Source: a cyanobacterium endosymbiont of Epithemia clementina EcSB (lineage in GTDB: Bacteria; Cyanobacteriota; Cyanobacteriia; Cyanobacteriales; Microcystaceae). Taken from it: a stretch of 64,000 nucleotides of DNA. The stretch covers positions 1,233,110 to 1,297,109 of the forward strand of contig NZ_CP123991.1 of the NCBI RefSeq assembly GCF_029919255.1, given 5' to 3'. The first letter of the stretch is position 1. The number at the start of each line of letters is the position of its first letter. This document shows, in pieces, positions 53,201 through 61,595 of the stretch. The notes beneath the pieces were generated by a model that ran no database searches, had not been told where the DNA came from, and was given only the letters and a program-made list of their open reading frames with translations. The position numbers and the translations under genes are program-made.

Positions 53201-53457
53201 TGGTTAGATAAATCTTCATTTTGATACCCTAACATTTCTTTCCAACGATGAGAAAAGAAAAGCTCATCGGTTTTAAGGTTCCAGTCCCAAATTCCCTCAT
53301 TTGTCCCTTGCAATACTAATTGCCATCGTTGTTCACTTTCACGCAATTCTTGTTGAATTCTTAAAGTAGCTATTTGGGCTGCTTTTAAGGTTGCAATCTC
53401 CCTTTGTAGTTTTTGGATAATTTGGATAGAGTTTGGTTTTTTCTTGGGAACTGGCAT
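50236..53457 (-). CDS. Multi-PAS/GAF hybrid sensor histidine kinase
   Basis: 1073 residues from the ATG at 53457; an ORF extension adds 22 unlikely residues. Domains in order: short coiled coil; PAS/PAC (about 35-160, with GTNEGIWDWN and GTHSDISDRK); second PAS (about 165-280, ending GISRDITD); GAF (about 295-450); third PAS (about 465-580, ending AIVRDITQRK); HisKA with His611 in MSHELRTPLN; HATPase_c with DTGLGIAP and GTGLGLP; receiver with phosphoacceptor Asp903 in LMDMRMP; and a helical tail of about 90 residues seen in similar cyanobacterial kinases. No membrane helix, so it senses cytosolic signals. All phosphotransfer residues are present. First gene of a two-gene operon. Confidence 0.93.
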   Translation of the reverse strand: MPVPKKKPNSIQIIQKLQREIATLKAAQIATLRIQQELRESEQRWQLVLQGTNEGIWDWNLKTDELFFSHRWKEMLGYQNEDLSNHLDTWKMLLHPQDRERVMAAVRAHLERKTNHYTVEFRLKCKDGTYKWILSRGQALWDKQENPIRMVGTHSDISDRKQEQILLSSLIDCIPDFIFCKDPQGFYKVCNNAFETFVGRDRKDIIGKTDFDLFSPEEALFFREQDRIMIHNKQAHRNEEWITYPDGSRRLLDTLKTPFCCPDGNLMGSIGISRDITDRQRREETLKKQAQRDSLLSSIARQLIDQDFNTAVEFTLAALGEFTNGDRGYIIRHSPQQCLWNMTHEWCNENIPSTKKQSQNIPLQDFPWFSEQLLKGHPIRVNSPEDLPRQAIDEREIFKNSLSPTLVVVPMVATGQTLGYLGFDGKITKHWTQEDINVLKLVGEFLAIAQARSQAEEERTESKARFAGILDNANEAIISIDENQCITLFNHSAEKTFGYQASEVLGRPFDLLIPQRFSDSHHRHIKDFSIASEIARQMGGRRPVFGLRQDGSEFLAEVSISKIKLKGRKVFTAIVRDITQRKQAEIALKKAKEAADAANRAKSEFLASMSHELRTPLNAILGFTQVMQRDRSLSQEQQQNLSIISRSGEHLLTLLNDILEMSKIEAGRTSLNQNSFDLYRLLSNIEAMLKLKAEAKGLQLIFEHTPEVPQYLTTDEGKLRQVLINLLGNAIKFTDEGGVTLRVKGNRESEKIMITFEVEDTGLGIAPEEIDQLFAAFGQTETGRNAQEGTGLGLPISQKFVQLMGGDIQVNSVLGQGSLFTFTIKGQIASASAIETKKPIRKVIGLAPGQPRYRILAVDDRLESRILLVKLLSSMGFEVRQASNGKEAIDIWERWEPHLVLMDMRMPIIDGYEATQRIKTTTKGQATVIIALTASAFEEERNVVLSAGCDDFMRKPFREEVLWDKIAHHLGICYIYESMRGEDNRIEETDVGGQKDTSDDLLQLLSMMSPEWISQVHQAAIECSDDAILDLITQITPASELLAVTLKDWANDFLFDQIIELTNKAIVNNNLDD

Positions 53458-53762
53458 GGGTATGAACAAGGTTAACTGCCTTATGTCGAACTCAGGTAAC
53501 GAAATTATCTTGAATAGGAGCAAACCTATCAGTCCTCTAATTCTATATCAAAAGTTTTTCGAACTACCTGAAAACATTAAGAATTATTTTCTAACTATCT
53601 TAGTCAACTATTTTGTGGCTCAGTTCAAGATAGTCAGTGTGGGAAAACTTTCTGGTTAAGAATAAATTGAACGCCTTTTTGAGAACTAGCAGCACAAATT
53701 TGTTTAGCCAACCTAGATAAGGTTAACTAAACAAATAGTCCTTAATTTTGTCCTGCAGAATG

Positions 53763-54479
53763 TTATGGAGACTTTAATATCTTTTTTAAGAATAATCGTC
53801 GGGGAGTTTTAAATAACCAACTTTGCCAAGTAAATTCAGTCCCTTGGACTTGATAACCATTATTAAGATAAAGTTGTTTGGCTGGGTAATTATCTTCTAA
53901 GACGTGCAAACTAAGGGAGCAATGTCCCCATTCTAGGGCAACTTGCTCACATTTCTGGAGTAAATGTTTAGCAACTCCCCGTCTTCGATAAGAATGGCTA
54001 ACAGCTAAATTACTAATGTATAAAGATTGAAAATGCAACCTAGAACCCAGAGTGATTTCGACTGTACCAATAACTGATTCTTGGGAATCATTGGATGTCC
54101 CACTAGAAACCATGGCTACTAAACAACAATAATAAGGGGAATGTGATCGAAAACGGATGCGCAAATCTTCATGGATTTCTAACCTGAATAAAGGTTGTAG
54201 CCAGGAAAACCATTGTTGGGGGGTATGAAAACTCCCGAGCAGAACTTCGGTGAGCCCTTTAATATCGCTCATTTGAGCCATTCGTACTATCACGGGGAGT
54301 CTTCCCAGATAAATCTGACCCGGCTTTTGGGAATGCTCGGAAAACCCGTTATAAAACTGACAGAAATCCACAAAAACTCCAATTTTAAGAGAAATAAGTA
54401 GAATTTTAGTTATTATACGTCCATTGTGTTTGGAAACAGTTGTTTTCTTATCTTGAACTCCCTTCGTGTTACTAAACAA
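53763..54479 (-). CDS. GNAT-family N-acetyltransferase
   Basis: Up to 238 residues. The GNAT core (about 64-225) has LYISNLAVSHSYRRRGVAKH, whose RRRGVA is the acetyl-CoA-binding loop, and LHVLEDNYPAKQLYLNNGY of motif B. The family acetylates protein N-termini, lysines or small molecules; RimI-like is closest in style but the substrate is unknown. The first ~60 residues are poorly conserved and a later start near VIVRMAQMSD is possible. The C-terminal LFLKKILKSP is basic. Lies after the hybrid kinase operon, which begins upstream on the same strand, but about 230 bp apart from it. Confidence 0.82.
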   Translation of the reverse strand: MFSNTKGVQDKKTTVSKHNGRIITKILLISLKIGVFVDFCQFYNGFSEHSQKPGQIYLGRLPVIVRMAQMSDIKGLTEVLLGSFHTPQQWFSWLQPLFRLEIHEDLRIRFRSHSPYYCCLVAMVSSGTSNDSQESVIGTVEITLGSRLHFQSLYISNLAVSHSYRRRGVAKHLLQKCEQVALEWGHCSLSLHVLEDNYPAKQLYLNNGYQVQGTEFTWQSWLFKTPRRLFLKKILKSP

Positions 54480-54720
54480 CCCATCGGCATCCTAGCATTT
54501 TCCCCTTGATAAGGAAGTGTGGGAAGATACATAACATGGCGTTCTTTAGTTCCATGTCATATAACCTGTTTGATAGAAACATAAAATAACTATTAGCTAT
54601 TGACTCAGTAATCAGCTCCAAATAAACGCTGAAAATACAAATTATTTTTTCCCATCTATTTAGAGCAAATTCCTTGAGCAAGACTTGATTCAACTACCTT
54701 AGTCAATCATATGTATATTC

Positions 54721-54764
54721 AAATATTTTTCTATAAAATTGATCAATTTTATAGAAAAATATTT
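54721..54764. repeat. 44-bp perfect palindrome
   Basis: AAATATTTTTCTATAAAATT-GA joined to its exact complement with no loop; the longest uninterrupted palindrome found in the window. Confidence 0.85.
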
Positions 54765-55500
54765 CCTTTCCATTATACCTAGTTTAGGGCTATAAGTTAG
54801 TAAGAAATGTAGATCAGAGCATTTTTTTCTTGTTTTTTCAGTTTAGTTTTAACGAAGCAACTTGTATACATTGAGTAATGAGTAAGAACAATTACTGCGT
54901 CTATTTTCTTTTCTTTACAGTTTTTCTAGTTTTTTGAGGATATTCTCTCTTGAGATATAGATAATTACTGTGCTTTCTTTGTCGGTTTCTATTTCCAGCT
55001 CTTGTTTTGAAATTACATATTTTTCTTGAAGTTAATTTCACTTTCTCATTTTGTTTTTATCTCCTGGATCGTTATTAGCAGTTATAAGCTTATAAGTTTT
55101 TTATCTTTTTCTAAAAACTATTGACAAGATTCTATATTTATCTTTATCTTGTTGACCTTGAGTAGAAAATTATTGGATTATAAGTTAATTTTAATGTCAA
55201 ACACTATTAAAATTAGATTTTTTTATGTAAACATATATCTAGTATTTATTTTTGACATTTCTTGATTATAAATTTATTTATATTTATCTACTTAATTAAC
55301 TAATAGTAGTAAAACTTAAGTAAAACGGTTACTCATTAATATAAGTATTACGCGTATTTATATATATTTTTTTCTCTTGATTGAGATACAAACTTTACAC
55401 TATTTCTAGTACATAAATAAAAATTAAAATTAATTGATAATTAAATATAAGCTCTTTTTTTTAGCTTTAGTCTCAAACTAGTTTTTTAAACCCTGATTTT

Positions 55501-55540
55501 AAAACAATAAATATTAATTTTAATTAATATTTATTGTTTT
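55501..55540. repeat. Perfect 19-bp inverted repeat
   Basis: AAAACAATAAATATTAATT (55501-55519), loop TT, exact complement (55522-55540). Confidence 0.8.
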
Positions 55541-55634
55541 ACTCAAGAAAAATACATAAACAGTAATAAATAATTTACTGCTCATAAATATATCTCAAAT
55601 AAAAGTATTAGCCAAAGTCCTTCCATTATCGTAT

Positions 55635-55674
55635 TTTAATTGCTATGTACTTGATAAAGTACATAGCAATTAAA
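55635..55674. repeat. Perfect 18-bp inverted repeat
   Basis: TTTAATTGCTATGTACTT (55635-55652), loop GATA, exact complement (55657-55674). About 300 bp upstream of the methyltransferase gene. Confidence 0.8.
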
Positions 55675-55975
55675 GATTTCTTTGTATACAATTTCACGGT
55701 TAATTTTGACGACCTAATACATAGTAAATAATTTTATAGATAGTCACTTCAAAAACTATTAACAAGACCATGAGATTTTTTATATAAAAAAAATAAAATT
55801 TGTTTTTTATATAATTGTTATTTATATAAATTTGATTAGATGAAATTTACATTAAGTAAAAGTGGATTATTTATATAATAAACATGGTGTTACTTTTTTG
55901 TTAATTATCTCACTTAATTAGTACATAATGGTAAAATACAGCAAATACACCAACAGTTTTATTAGCTAATATATA

Positions 55976-57103
55976 ATGAACCAGATTTATTTTGCTACTG
56001 TCGCGAGAGGATTAGAAGAAATTGCGGCTAAAGAATTAGAATCATTAGGGGCAACTGAAGTTAAACCTGGTTTTGCAGGAGTTCGTTTTCACGGAAATAA
56101 AGAATTATTTTATCGAGTAAATTTGTGGTCAAGAATTATTTTTCGAATTTTAGTCCCCATTCAAGAAATTAAAAGTGATAATGCAGATCAGTTGTATAAA
56201 AATGTTTATAATATAGATTGGTCTAAGTATTTACAAGCCCATCAAACATTTCTTGTTAATTGTACTGGAAGTAATCGAAATTTAAATCATACTCATTTTA
56301 CAGCATTAAAAATCAAAAATGCTATTGTTGATAAACAAACAGAATGTTTTAACACTCGTTCTAATATTGATGTTAAAAATCCTGATATTATTATCAATGC
56401 TCATATTAATAATGATTATTGTATTCTAAGTTTAGATAGTTCAGGCAGAAGTTTACATCGGCGAGGATATCGTTCAGCTATGGGATTAGCTCCTTTAAAA
56501 GAAACCCTAGCAGCTGCCTTATTAGATATGGCTAATTGGGATGGGAATATTCCTTTTTTAGATCCCATGTGTGGTTCAGGTGTTTTACCTGTTGAAGCTG
56601 CCTTAAAAGGGCTAAACATTGCCCCAGGCTTATATCGAAATAAATTCAGTTTTCAGAATTGGCTTGACTTCGATTCAACTATTTACTCTAAAATAGTTAA
56701 AGAAGCTAAAAAACAACAATTAGCCCAGTTGAAAGCTCCTATTTTTGGAAGCGATCAAGATCGGGATGTCATCGAACAAGCGTCCATTAATATAACTGCT
56801 TGTGGTCTTGATAAAGACATTAAATTAAATCAAGTTCAACTAGAAAAAATTGAGGCTCCAACCGACAAGGGTATCATTATTTGCAATCCACCTTATGGTA
56901 AGCGTATTGGTAATTCCCAACAGTTAGCGAAATTATATAAGTTATTAGGTGATGTCTTAAAACAACGTTTTAAAGGTTGGAATGCTTATATTTTAACAGC
57001 AAACAAAGAATTAAGTAAACAAATAGGATTAAGAACTTCTTGTCGTATTCCTGTTTACAATGGTTCTCTTCCCTGTACATTACTTAAATATGAATTATAT
57101 TGA
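55976..57103 (+). CDS. THUMP-domain class I SAM-dependent RNA methyltransferase (RlmL-like)
   Basis: 375 residues. N-terminal THUMP RNA-binding part (about 1-160, opening IYFATVARGLEEIAAKELES) is followed by a Rossmann methyltransferase: motif I DPMCGSGVLPVEAAL (about 195) and motif IV ICNPPYGKRIG, whose NPPY marks N-methylation of a base exocyclic amine. This corresponds to the N-terminal (m2G2445) half of E. coli RlmKL and to the stand-alone Gram-positive and cyanobacterial enzymes acting on 23S rRNA. Intact. Convergent with nrdB across a strong inverted repeat. Codon use is AT-rich like its neighbours. Confidence 0.9.
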   Translation: MNQIYFATVARGLEEIAAKELESLGATEVKPGFAGVRFHGNKELFYRVNLWSRIIFRILVPIQEIKSDNADQLYKNVYNIDWSKYLQAHQTFLVNCTGSNRNLNHTHFTALKIKNAIVDKQTECFNTRSNIDVKNPDIIINAHINNDYCILSLDSSGRSLHRRGYRSAMGLAPLKETLAAALLDMANWDGNIPFLDPMCGSGVLPVEAALKGLNIAPGLYRNKFSFQNWLDFDSTIYSKIVKEAKKQQLAQLKAPIFGSDQDRDVIEQASINITACGLDKDIKLNQVQLEKIEAPTDKGIIICNPPYGKRIGNSQQLAKLYKLLGDVLKQRFKGWNAYILTANKELSKQIGLRTSCRIPVYNGSLPCTLLKYELY

Positions 57104-57208
57104 TTTAATTTATAAACAGTCAAAATTCTAAAATAGGGGAGTTAGTTTAAAACTTTAGTCATGGCAATCGTTAAAAGGGCTAGGATATTTTATTATTTCT
57201 TATTCCCT

Positions 57209-57270
57209 TGAGATATAACAAAATGTCCTGAACAACCGCCAAGTTGCTCAGGACATTTTGTTATATCTCA
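57209..57270. terminator. Bidirectional terminator between the methyltransferase gene and nrdB
   Basis: A 23-bp arm (57209-57231, TGAGATATAACAAAATGTCC...) pairs exactly with 57248-57270, with further pairing CAA/TTG inside the loop. It lies between two convergent genes, and its right arm overlaps the last codons and stop of nrdB (57261), so the nrdB 3' end is part of the hairpin. Confidence 0.85.
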
Positions 57271-58328
57271 TCCCATCCAGTTACCCCTGAAGACATAACA
57301 TAACTAGTAACTGTTGCTTCAAAGAAATTTGCTTTAGTATGCGCTTCCTTTTTAGTATCAGAAAACCGCTCTAAATGAGTGTAGGGACTCTTGTTATATT
57401 TAACCTCTGGATAGAGAGGCTCTAATCCAATTGAACGCAACCGAATATTGGCTAGATATTTTGTATATTGTTCAGTACTAGACTCAGTGATTCCTAAGAT
57501 ATTATTACCAATAATATGATTAGTCCAACGGCATTCATGTTCGACTGCTTTAGCAAACATTTCGTAAATTTGATCGATAGAATGAGTAAATACCTTTCTC
57601 GCTTCTGGAATTAATTTTTGATACAGACGAACATGACTTAATTCGTCTCTGTTAATCATTTTAAAAATATCAGCTGATCCTGGCATTAACATCCTTGACG
57701 CCAGATTATAGAAGTAAATAAAGCCATTATAAAAATATAATCCCTCTAATAAAAAGTCTGCCATTAACGCAACAAAATAATTCTCAGAAGTTGGATCATC
57801 GATATATTTTTGATATAAATTTGCAATGAACTTACAGCGTTCTTTTAAAACTTTATCGGTGCGCCAAAACTCATAGACATGATTGCGTCTTTCTGGGGGA
57901 ATAATCGTTTCGATTATATATTGATAACTTTGATTGTGCATCCCTTCTTGAGAAATTTGTTCCGCCATACAGAGGCTAACTTCTGGTGCTGTTACGCTAC
58001 TTTTTAGGTGTGGAATATTGCAGGTTTGAATCGAATCTAAAAAGGTAAGATAAGCCAAAATTCCTTCATAAGCATAGCGTTCATCATTAGTTAAATTAGT
58101 GTAATCCGTCATATCTTGGGTAATGTCTAGCCGTTGGGGAATCCAAAAGTTCTCTCTCATTTGTTGATATAAACTTACTGTCCACGGAAACCTAACATCA
58201 TTAAGCTGCATTAAATTTGTTGTGTTACCAAACCAAATAGAACGATTTTCTATCGTATCATCTCCATCTGGATTAAAAATAGGGTTAATGGGCATTTTTT
58301 TAGGTAATTTATTATTAGTTACTACCAT
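57261..58328 (-). CDS. nrdB: Ribonucleoside-diphosphate reductase, beta subunit
   Basis: 355 residues from the ATG at 58328; a 16-residue upstream extension is open but unlike relatives. The di-iron ligands and radical are complete: D98, E128, H131, E195, E229 and H232, with tyrosyl-radical Tyr135 in HNQSY. The spacing matches the class Ia R2 of E. coli (D84, E115, H118, Y122, E204, E238, H241), so this is an oxygen-requiring tyrosyl-radical enzyme. It pairs with nrdA encoded 0.8 kb upstream on the same strand. The C-terminal VTSYVMSSGVTGWDEI would contact NrdA. It ends inside a hairpin terminator. Confidence 0.96.
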   Translation of the reverse strand: MVVTNNKLPKKMPINPIFNPDGDDTIENRSIWFGNTTNLMQLNDVRFPWTVSLYQQMRENFWIPQRLDITQDMTDYTNLTNDERYAYEGILAYLTFLDSIQTCNIPHLKSSVTAPEVSLCMAEQISQEGMHNQSYQYIIETIIPPERRNHVYEFWRTDKVLKERCKFIANLYQKYIDDPTSENYFVALMADFLLEGLYFYNGFIYFYNLASRMLMPGSADIFKMINRDELSHVRLYQKLIPEARKVFTHSIDQIYEMFAKAVEHECRWTNHIIGNNILGITESSTEQYTKYLANIRLRSIGLEPLYPEVKYNKSPYTHLERFSDTKKEAHTKANFFEATVTSYVMSSGVTGWDEI

Positions 58329-59120
58329 AGTGCAATTGAGTTTATATAATGTAATGTACAAGTAAGCCTTTATCATTCTAACATCACATAAAAATCAGTC
58401 AATCTAATTTCCAGAATCTAACTTTTATTTTTTTTACAGTGTAGTTGATTTAGTTATAATATTTTACGTGTTTATTTAATTTAAATTACACATCTATTTT
58501 AAATAGAAAATTAGCTTGCTCTACAGCAAAAATTACCTTGCTAGTGATAAGATCTTATCTTATTAGCTACTATTCTGTTTTCTCTATTTAATATCTTTAC
58601 TAATTGTTATGCCTTCAATATATTCGATTAAATTTTAGTAAATCTAAATTAGATAATTTCTACTACCGTAAGATCTAAATATTTTTGTATAAATTTTAAT
58701 ATTTATCATTCATACGAATTTTATAGATTTTATTTAGGTAAATAGTCTATATTCATATTTCTTTTAAGGACAAACATAAAATTATATAAGAAAAACGGTT
58801 AGAAGTAAATCTATCTAAAGATTTTAAATTAAAACTATTATCAAAATATTCTTAATAAATTTTCTCGATTAACTCGATTAAAGTTAACAATTAAATATTT
58901 AAACAGTTCTTTTATTCATATTTTAATAAGAACAAAAAAAGGACTTTAACTACTTTTTAAAACTTTTTTTGTCTCTCGCATTTATTTAATTAAATCGAGA
59001 AGATTAAATCATATTATCTTTTGATAGTTAAAGACAGTAGTCCCTACTATATAAACTATAATTTACAATATTCTCCAAAATACGTAGAAGAACGCAGTCT
59101 TTTGTTACGATTAAGATTAA
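58329..59120. other. Spacer between nrdA and nrdB
   Basis: About 790 bp with no gene. Unusually long for a pair whose products form one enzyme. AT-rich with poly-A/T runs and no recognisable protein fragment, suggesting expansion or loss of an intervening gene, and separate promoters. Confidence 0.45.
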
Positions 59121-61433
59121 TCAATTTGCACAAGCGGAACAACCACTATCAGACTCTTTAAAATCATCTTTTTGGACAGTTCTAACGTAGTAAACTGCCT
59201 TACAACCTTTTTGCCAAGCTAATACTAAAGTTTCAAAAATATCCTTAGCATTAATGGAGCGTTCTGGTTCATGGGGAAAATAAACACCCTGATTCAAATT
59301 AAATAATAATTCCATGGAAACCCCTGTATCGACCCACTGCTGTATTTGTCCTACAGCTTTCACTACTTTTTGTTGATCTAAGGTTTTATTTTCAGGATAA
59401 AACCAAAAAGATTTTTCAATAAAAGGTGGGGCAATGGGAACGGTTCCTTTTGCCCATTTATCATAAAAGAAACGACTATAAACTGGAAGAATACTAGCCG
59501 TACATCCTTGAACTAAAGAAGACGAGGTATTAGGAGCAATTGCCGTAATATGTGAGTTACGAATTCCGTAAGTTTGAATGTCTTCCGATAACTGTTTCCA
59601 GCGTTCTTTATGGGTGGCATTTTTTAAAAACCATTCTACTGGTTTTGCCCCAATTAACTTACCTTGATGCCATTCACTTCCGACAAAAGCTTGGTAGGGT
59701 TGTCTCTCTTTGGCTAACTCCATAGAAGCGTGAGTACACCAGTAACCAAACTCTTCAAACAGCTGATTAATTTCCGTCAAATTATCATAGGATAGATGTT
59801 TCTTTGCCAACCAATCTGCTAACCCCATACAGCCGATTCCAATAGTACGATATTTATCGTTGTGGACTTTCGCATCATCAAAGGGACTATTCGTAATATC
59901 AATGGTATTGTCTAAAATCCTAACAGCAACACCACAAATATACTTTAGCTCCTCGGCATCAAGATTAGCTAAGTTTAGGGATACAAGATTACAAGAATGT
60001 GCTTCTTTTCCAGCGGAAACATTACTAAAGGATTCGGTGCATAAATTTACTCCGGGAATATACCCTTGATGCTTATTAGGGTTAGCACGGTTAATGGTAT
60101 CTTTAAAGGCCAAATAGGGCATTCCCGTTTCTACCTGTGAGCGCATAATTGTCTTAAATAAGTCACGGGCTTGAATACGCTTATAAAGAGTTATTTCCTG
60201 TCCTAATTTTTGTTCGATTATTTGATAAGCTTCCTCAAATTTTTCTCCCCACAAGTCAGCTAATTCTATGCCTAACTTGAGCCGAACCTCGTAGGGATCT
60301 ACTAATGTCCATTCATGTTTATTCATCACCCGACGCATAAATTCGTCAGTCAAAATAAGCTGAGGAAAGACATCATAAGCTTTGCGTCTTTGATCTCCAT
60401 TTTCCGTCTGCATTTCCAAAAATTCGGGAACATCTAAATGCCAAATATCCACCCCAACAGTGACAGCTCCCGCCCGTCTACCTCCTTGGTTGACGGCGAT
60501 CGCAGTATCATTAAATAATTTAATCCAAGGAATAATCCCCCCAGAAGCGTTGGCTTTTTTCATTACCCAACTTCCAGTAGCCCTAATTCGGCTCACATTA
60601 ATACCAACCCCACCTCCATTCTTCGAAATTCTAGCGGTGTTAGTTATTTCTTTAAAAATACTCTCTAAATTATCATCAATAGATATAATAAAACAACTCG
60701 TCAACGATCCCCCAGGAGTCCTAAGATTAGCTAATATTGGGGTAGCTAAAGAAATTATACGGGTGGCAATTGCTTCATAAAACCGTCGCGCCCAAACCAA
60801 TCTATTTTCAGGCTCTTCTACTGTCGCCAACAACAACGAACAAGTTAACAAAGCTTCTTGGGGAAGTTCATCGGGTAACAGATAACGTCCCGTTAAAAGT
60901 ACTGCCCCGGCATAATCATAGTCTGTATCCCAATCAGGATTGATCCAACTGCCAGCTTCCTTTAATTCTTCGCCAGAATAAGTAAGTATTCTTCGATCAT
61001 AAGCTTTAGATTCTATCTTTGTACTAACGGTTTTATAGTAGTCACCATATTGGTAGCCTCGACTAACGAGGGTATCTTTCCATAAGCTCCAAATATGAAG
61101 TCTTCCCGCTACATAACGCCAGCCCGGTTCATTGGGACTACACATTTCCAAAGCGCAGTTAATCAAATTATCTTGAATTTCTCTGGTAGTAATCCCGTGA
61201 CGTAAGCGAGTTTTTAGTCCGGCTTCCAAAGCAATTGGATTAACGTTATAACCTTGACAAGCCCAATCTACCACCTCCCGAATTTTTCCAATATTCAGAG
61301 AAGTCCAAGAGTTATCGCGGCGAATAACTTGGATTTTACTAGTTCCCAAATTAACGGGATTTTCTCGAGTAGAAGAGGATTGATGGTGAGTTACTTGAGA
61401 AGTATCAGAAGAAGTTAAGACAGTTGGCTGCAT
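59121..61433 (-). CDS. nrdA: Ribonucleoside-diphosphate reductase, alpha subunit
   Basis: 770 residues. N-terminal ATP-cone (about 33-125, RRDNSWTSLNIGKIREVVDW onward) gives allosteric control of overall activity. The ten-stranded barrel carries LTSCFIISIDDN (first active-site Cys), KNGGGVGINVSRIR, and NLCTESFSN around the thiyl-radical Cys. The C-terminal DSGCSACAN has the C765/C768 pair that passes electrons from thioredoxin. It reduces NDPs to dNDPs with NrdB. All motifs intact. A HIP1 octamer lies at 60496-60503. Two NrdR-like boxes lie 115-162 bp upstream. The gene precedes nrdB but with a long spacer. Confidence 0.97.
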   Translation of the reverse strand: MQPTVLTSSDTSQVTHHQSSSTRENPVNLGTSKIQVIRRDNSWTSLNIGKIREVVDWACQGYNVNPIALEAGLKTRLRHGITTREIQDNLINCALEMCSPNEPGWRYVAGRLHIWSLWKDTLVSRGYQYGDYYKTVSTKIESKAYDRRILTYSGEELKEAGSWINPDWDTDYDYAGAVLLTGRYLLPDELPQEALLTCSLLLATVEEPENRLVWARRFYEAIATRIISLATPILANLRTPGGSLTSCFIISIDDNLESIFKEITNTARISKNGGGVGINVSRIRATGSWVMKKANASGGIIPWIKLFNDTAIAVNQGGRRAGAVTVGVDIWHLDVPEFLEMQTENGDQRRKAYDVFPQLILTDEFMRRVMNKHEWTLVDPYEVRLKLGIELADLWGEKFEEAYQIIEQKLGQEITLYKRIQARDLFKTIMRSQVETGMPYLAFKDTINRANPNKHQGYIPGVNLCTESFSNVSAGKEAHSCNLVSLNLANLDAEELKYICGVAVRILDNTIDITNSPFDDAKVHNDKYRTIGIGCMGLADWLAKKHLSYDNLTEINQLFEEFGYWCTHASMELAKERQPYQAFVGSEWHQGKLIGAKPVEWFLKNATHKERWKQLSEDIQTYGIRNSHITAIAPNTSSSLVQGCTASILPVYSRFFYDKWAKGTVPIAPPFIEKSFWFYPENKTLDQQKVVKAVGQIQQWVDTGVSMELLFNLNQGVYFPHEPERSINAKDIFETLVLAWQKGCKAVYYVRTVQKDDFKESDSGCSACAN

Positions 61434-61547
61434 CGTTAGTTTGAACTATTTAAAGACGAACGTAAACTGAAGCAATAAAATTGACAGTCTTGTACTATTT
61501 TTCGTACTTAATTTTATGTCAATAATTAAAGATACAGTTTTGTTTAT

Positions 61548-61563
61548 ACCACATATATAGTGT
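61548..61563. promoter_or_regulatory. Candidate NrdR box 1
   Basis: ACCACATATATAGTGT matches the NrdR-box consensus ACACTATATATAGTGT at 13 of 16 positions. It is 115 bp upstream of the nrdA start. NrdR represses ribonucleotide reductase genes when dATP-bound. Confidence 0.55.
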
Positions 61564-61579
61564 AAGTGCCAGTATCTTT

Positions 61580-61595
61580 ACCCTACATATGGGTT
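61580..61595. promoter_or_regulatory. Candidate NrdR box 2
   Basis: ACCCTACATATGGGTT matches the same consensus more weakly (about 10-11 of 16, core C..A.AT.T.G kept). Its centre is 32 bp from that of box 1, about three helical turns, the phased arrangement typical for paired NrdR boxes. Confidence 0.45.

Larger units (their letters stand above)
54480..55975. other. Gap with palindromes and a minus-strand fragment
   Basis: Three perfect or near-perfect inverted repeats at 54721-54764, 55501-55540 and 55635-55674. On the minus strand about 54960 down to 54830 a readable frame KKIDAVIVLTHYSMYTSCFV then KTKLKKQEKNALIYIS resembles the broken frame near 34560-34720. It may be a DUF2325-like fragment, but this is not secure. 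No intact gene. Confidence 0.45.

Noticed and set aside
54472-54693. 73-codon minus-strand ORF upstream of the GNAT gene
   Set aside because: No ribosome site, odd composition, overlaps the GNAT frame end; not supported as a gene.
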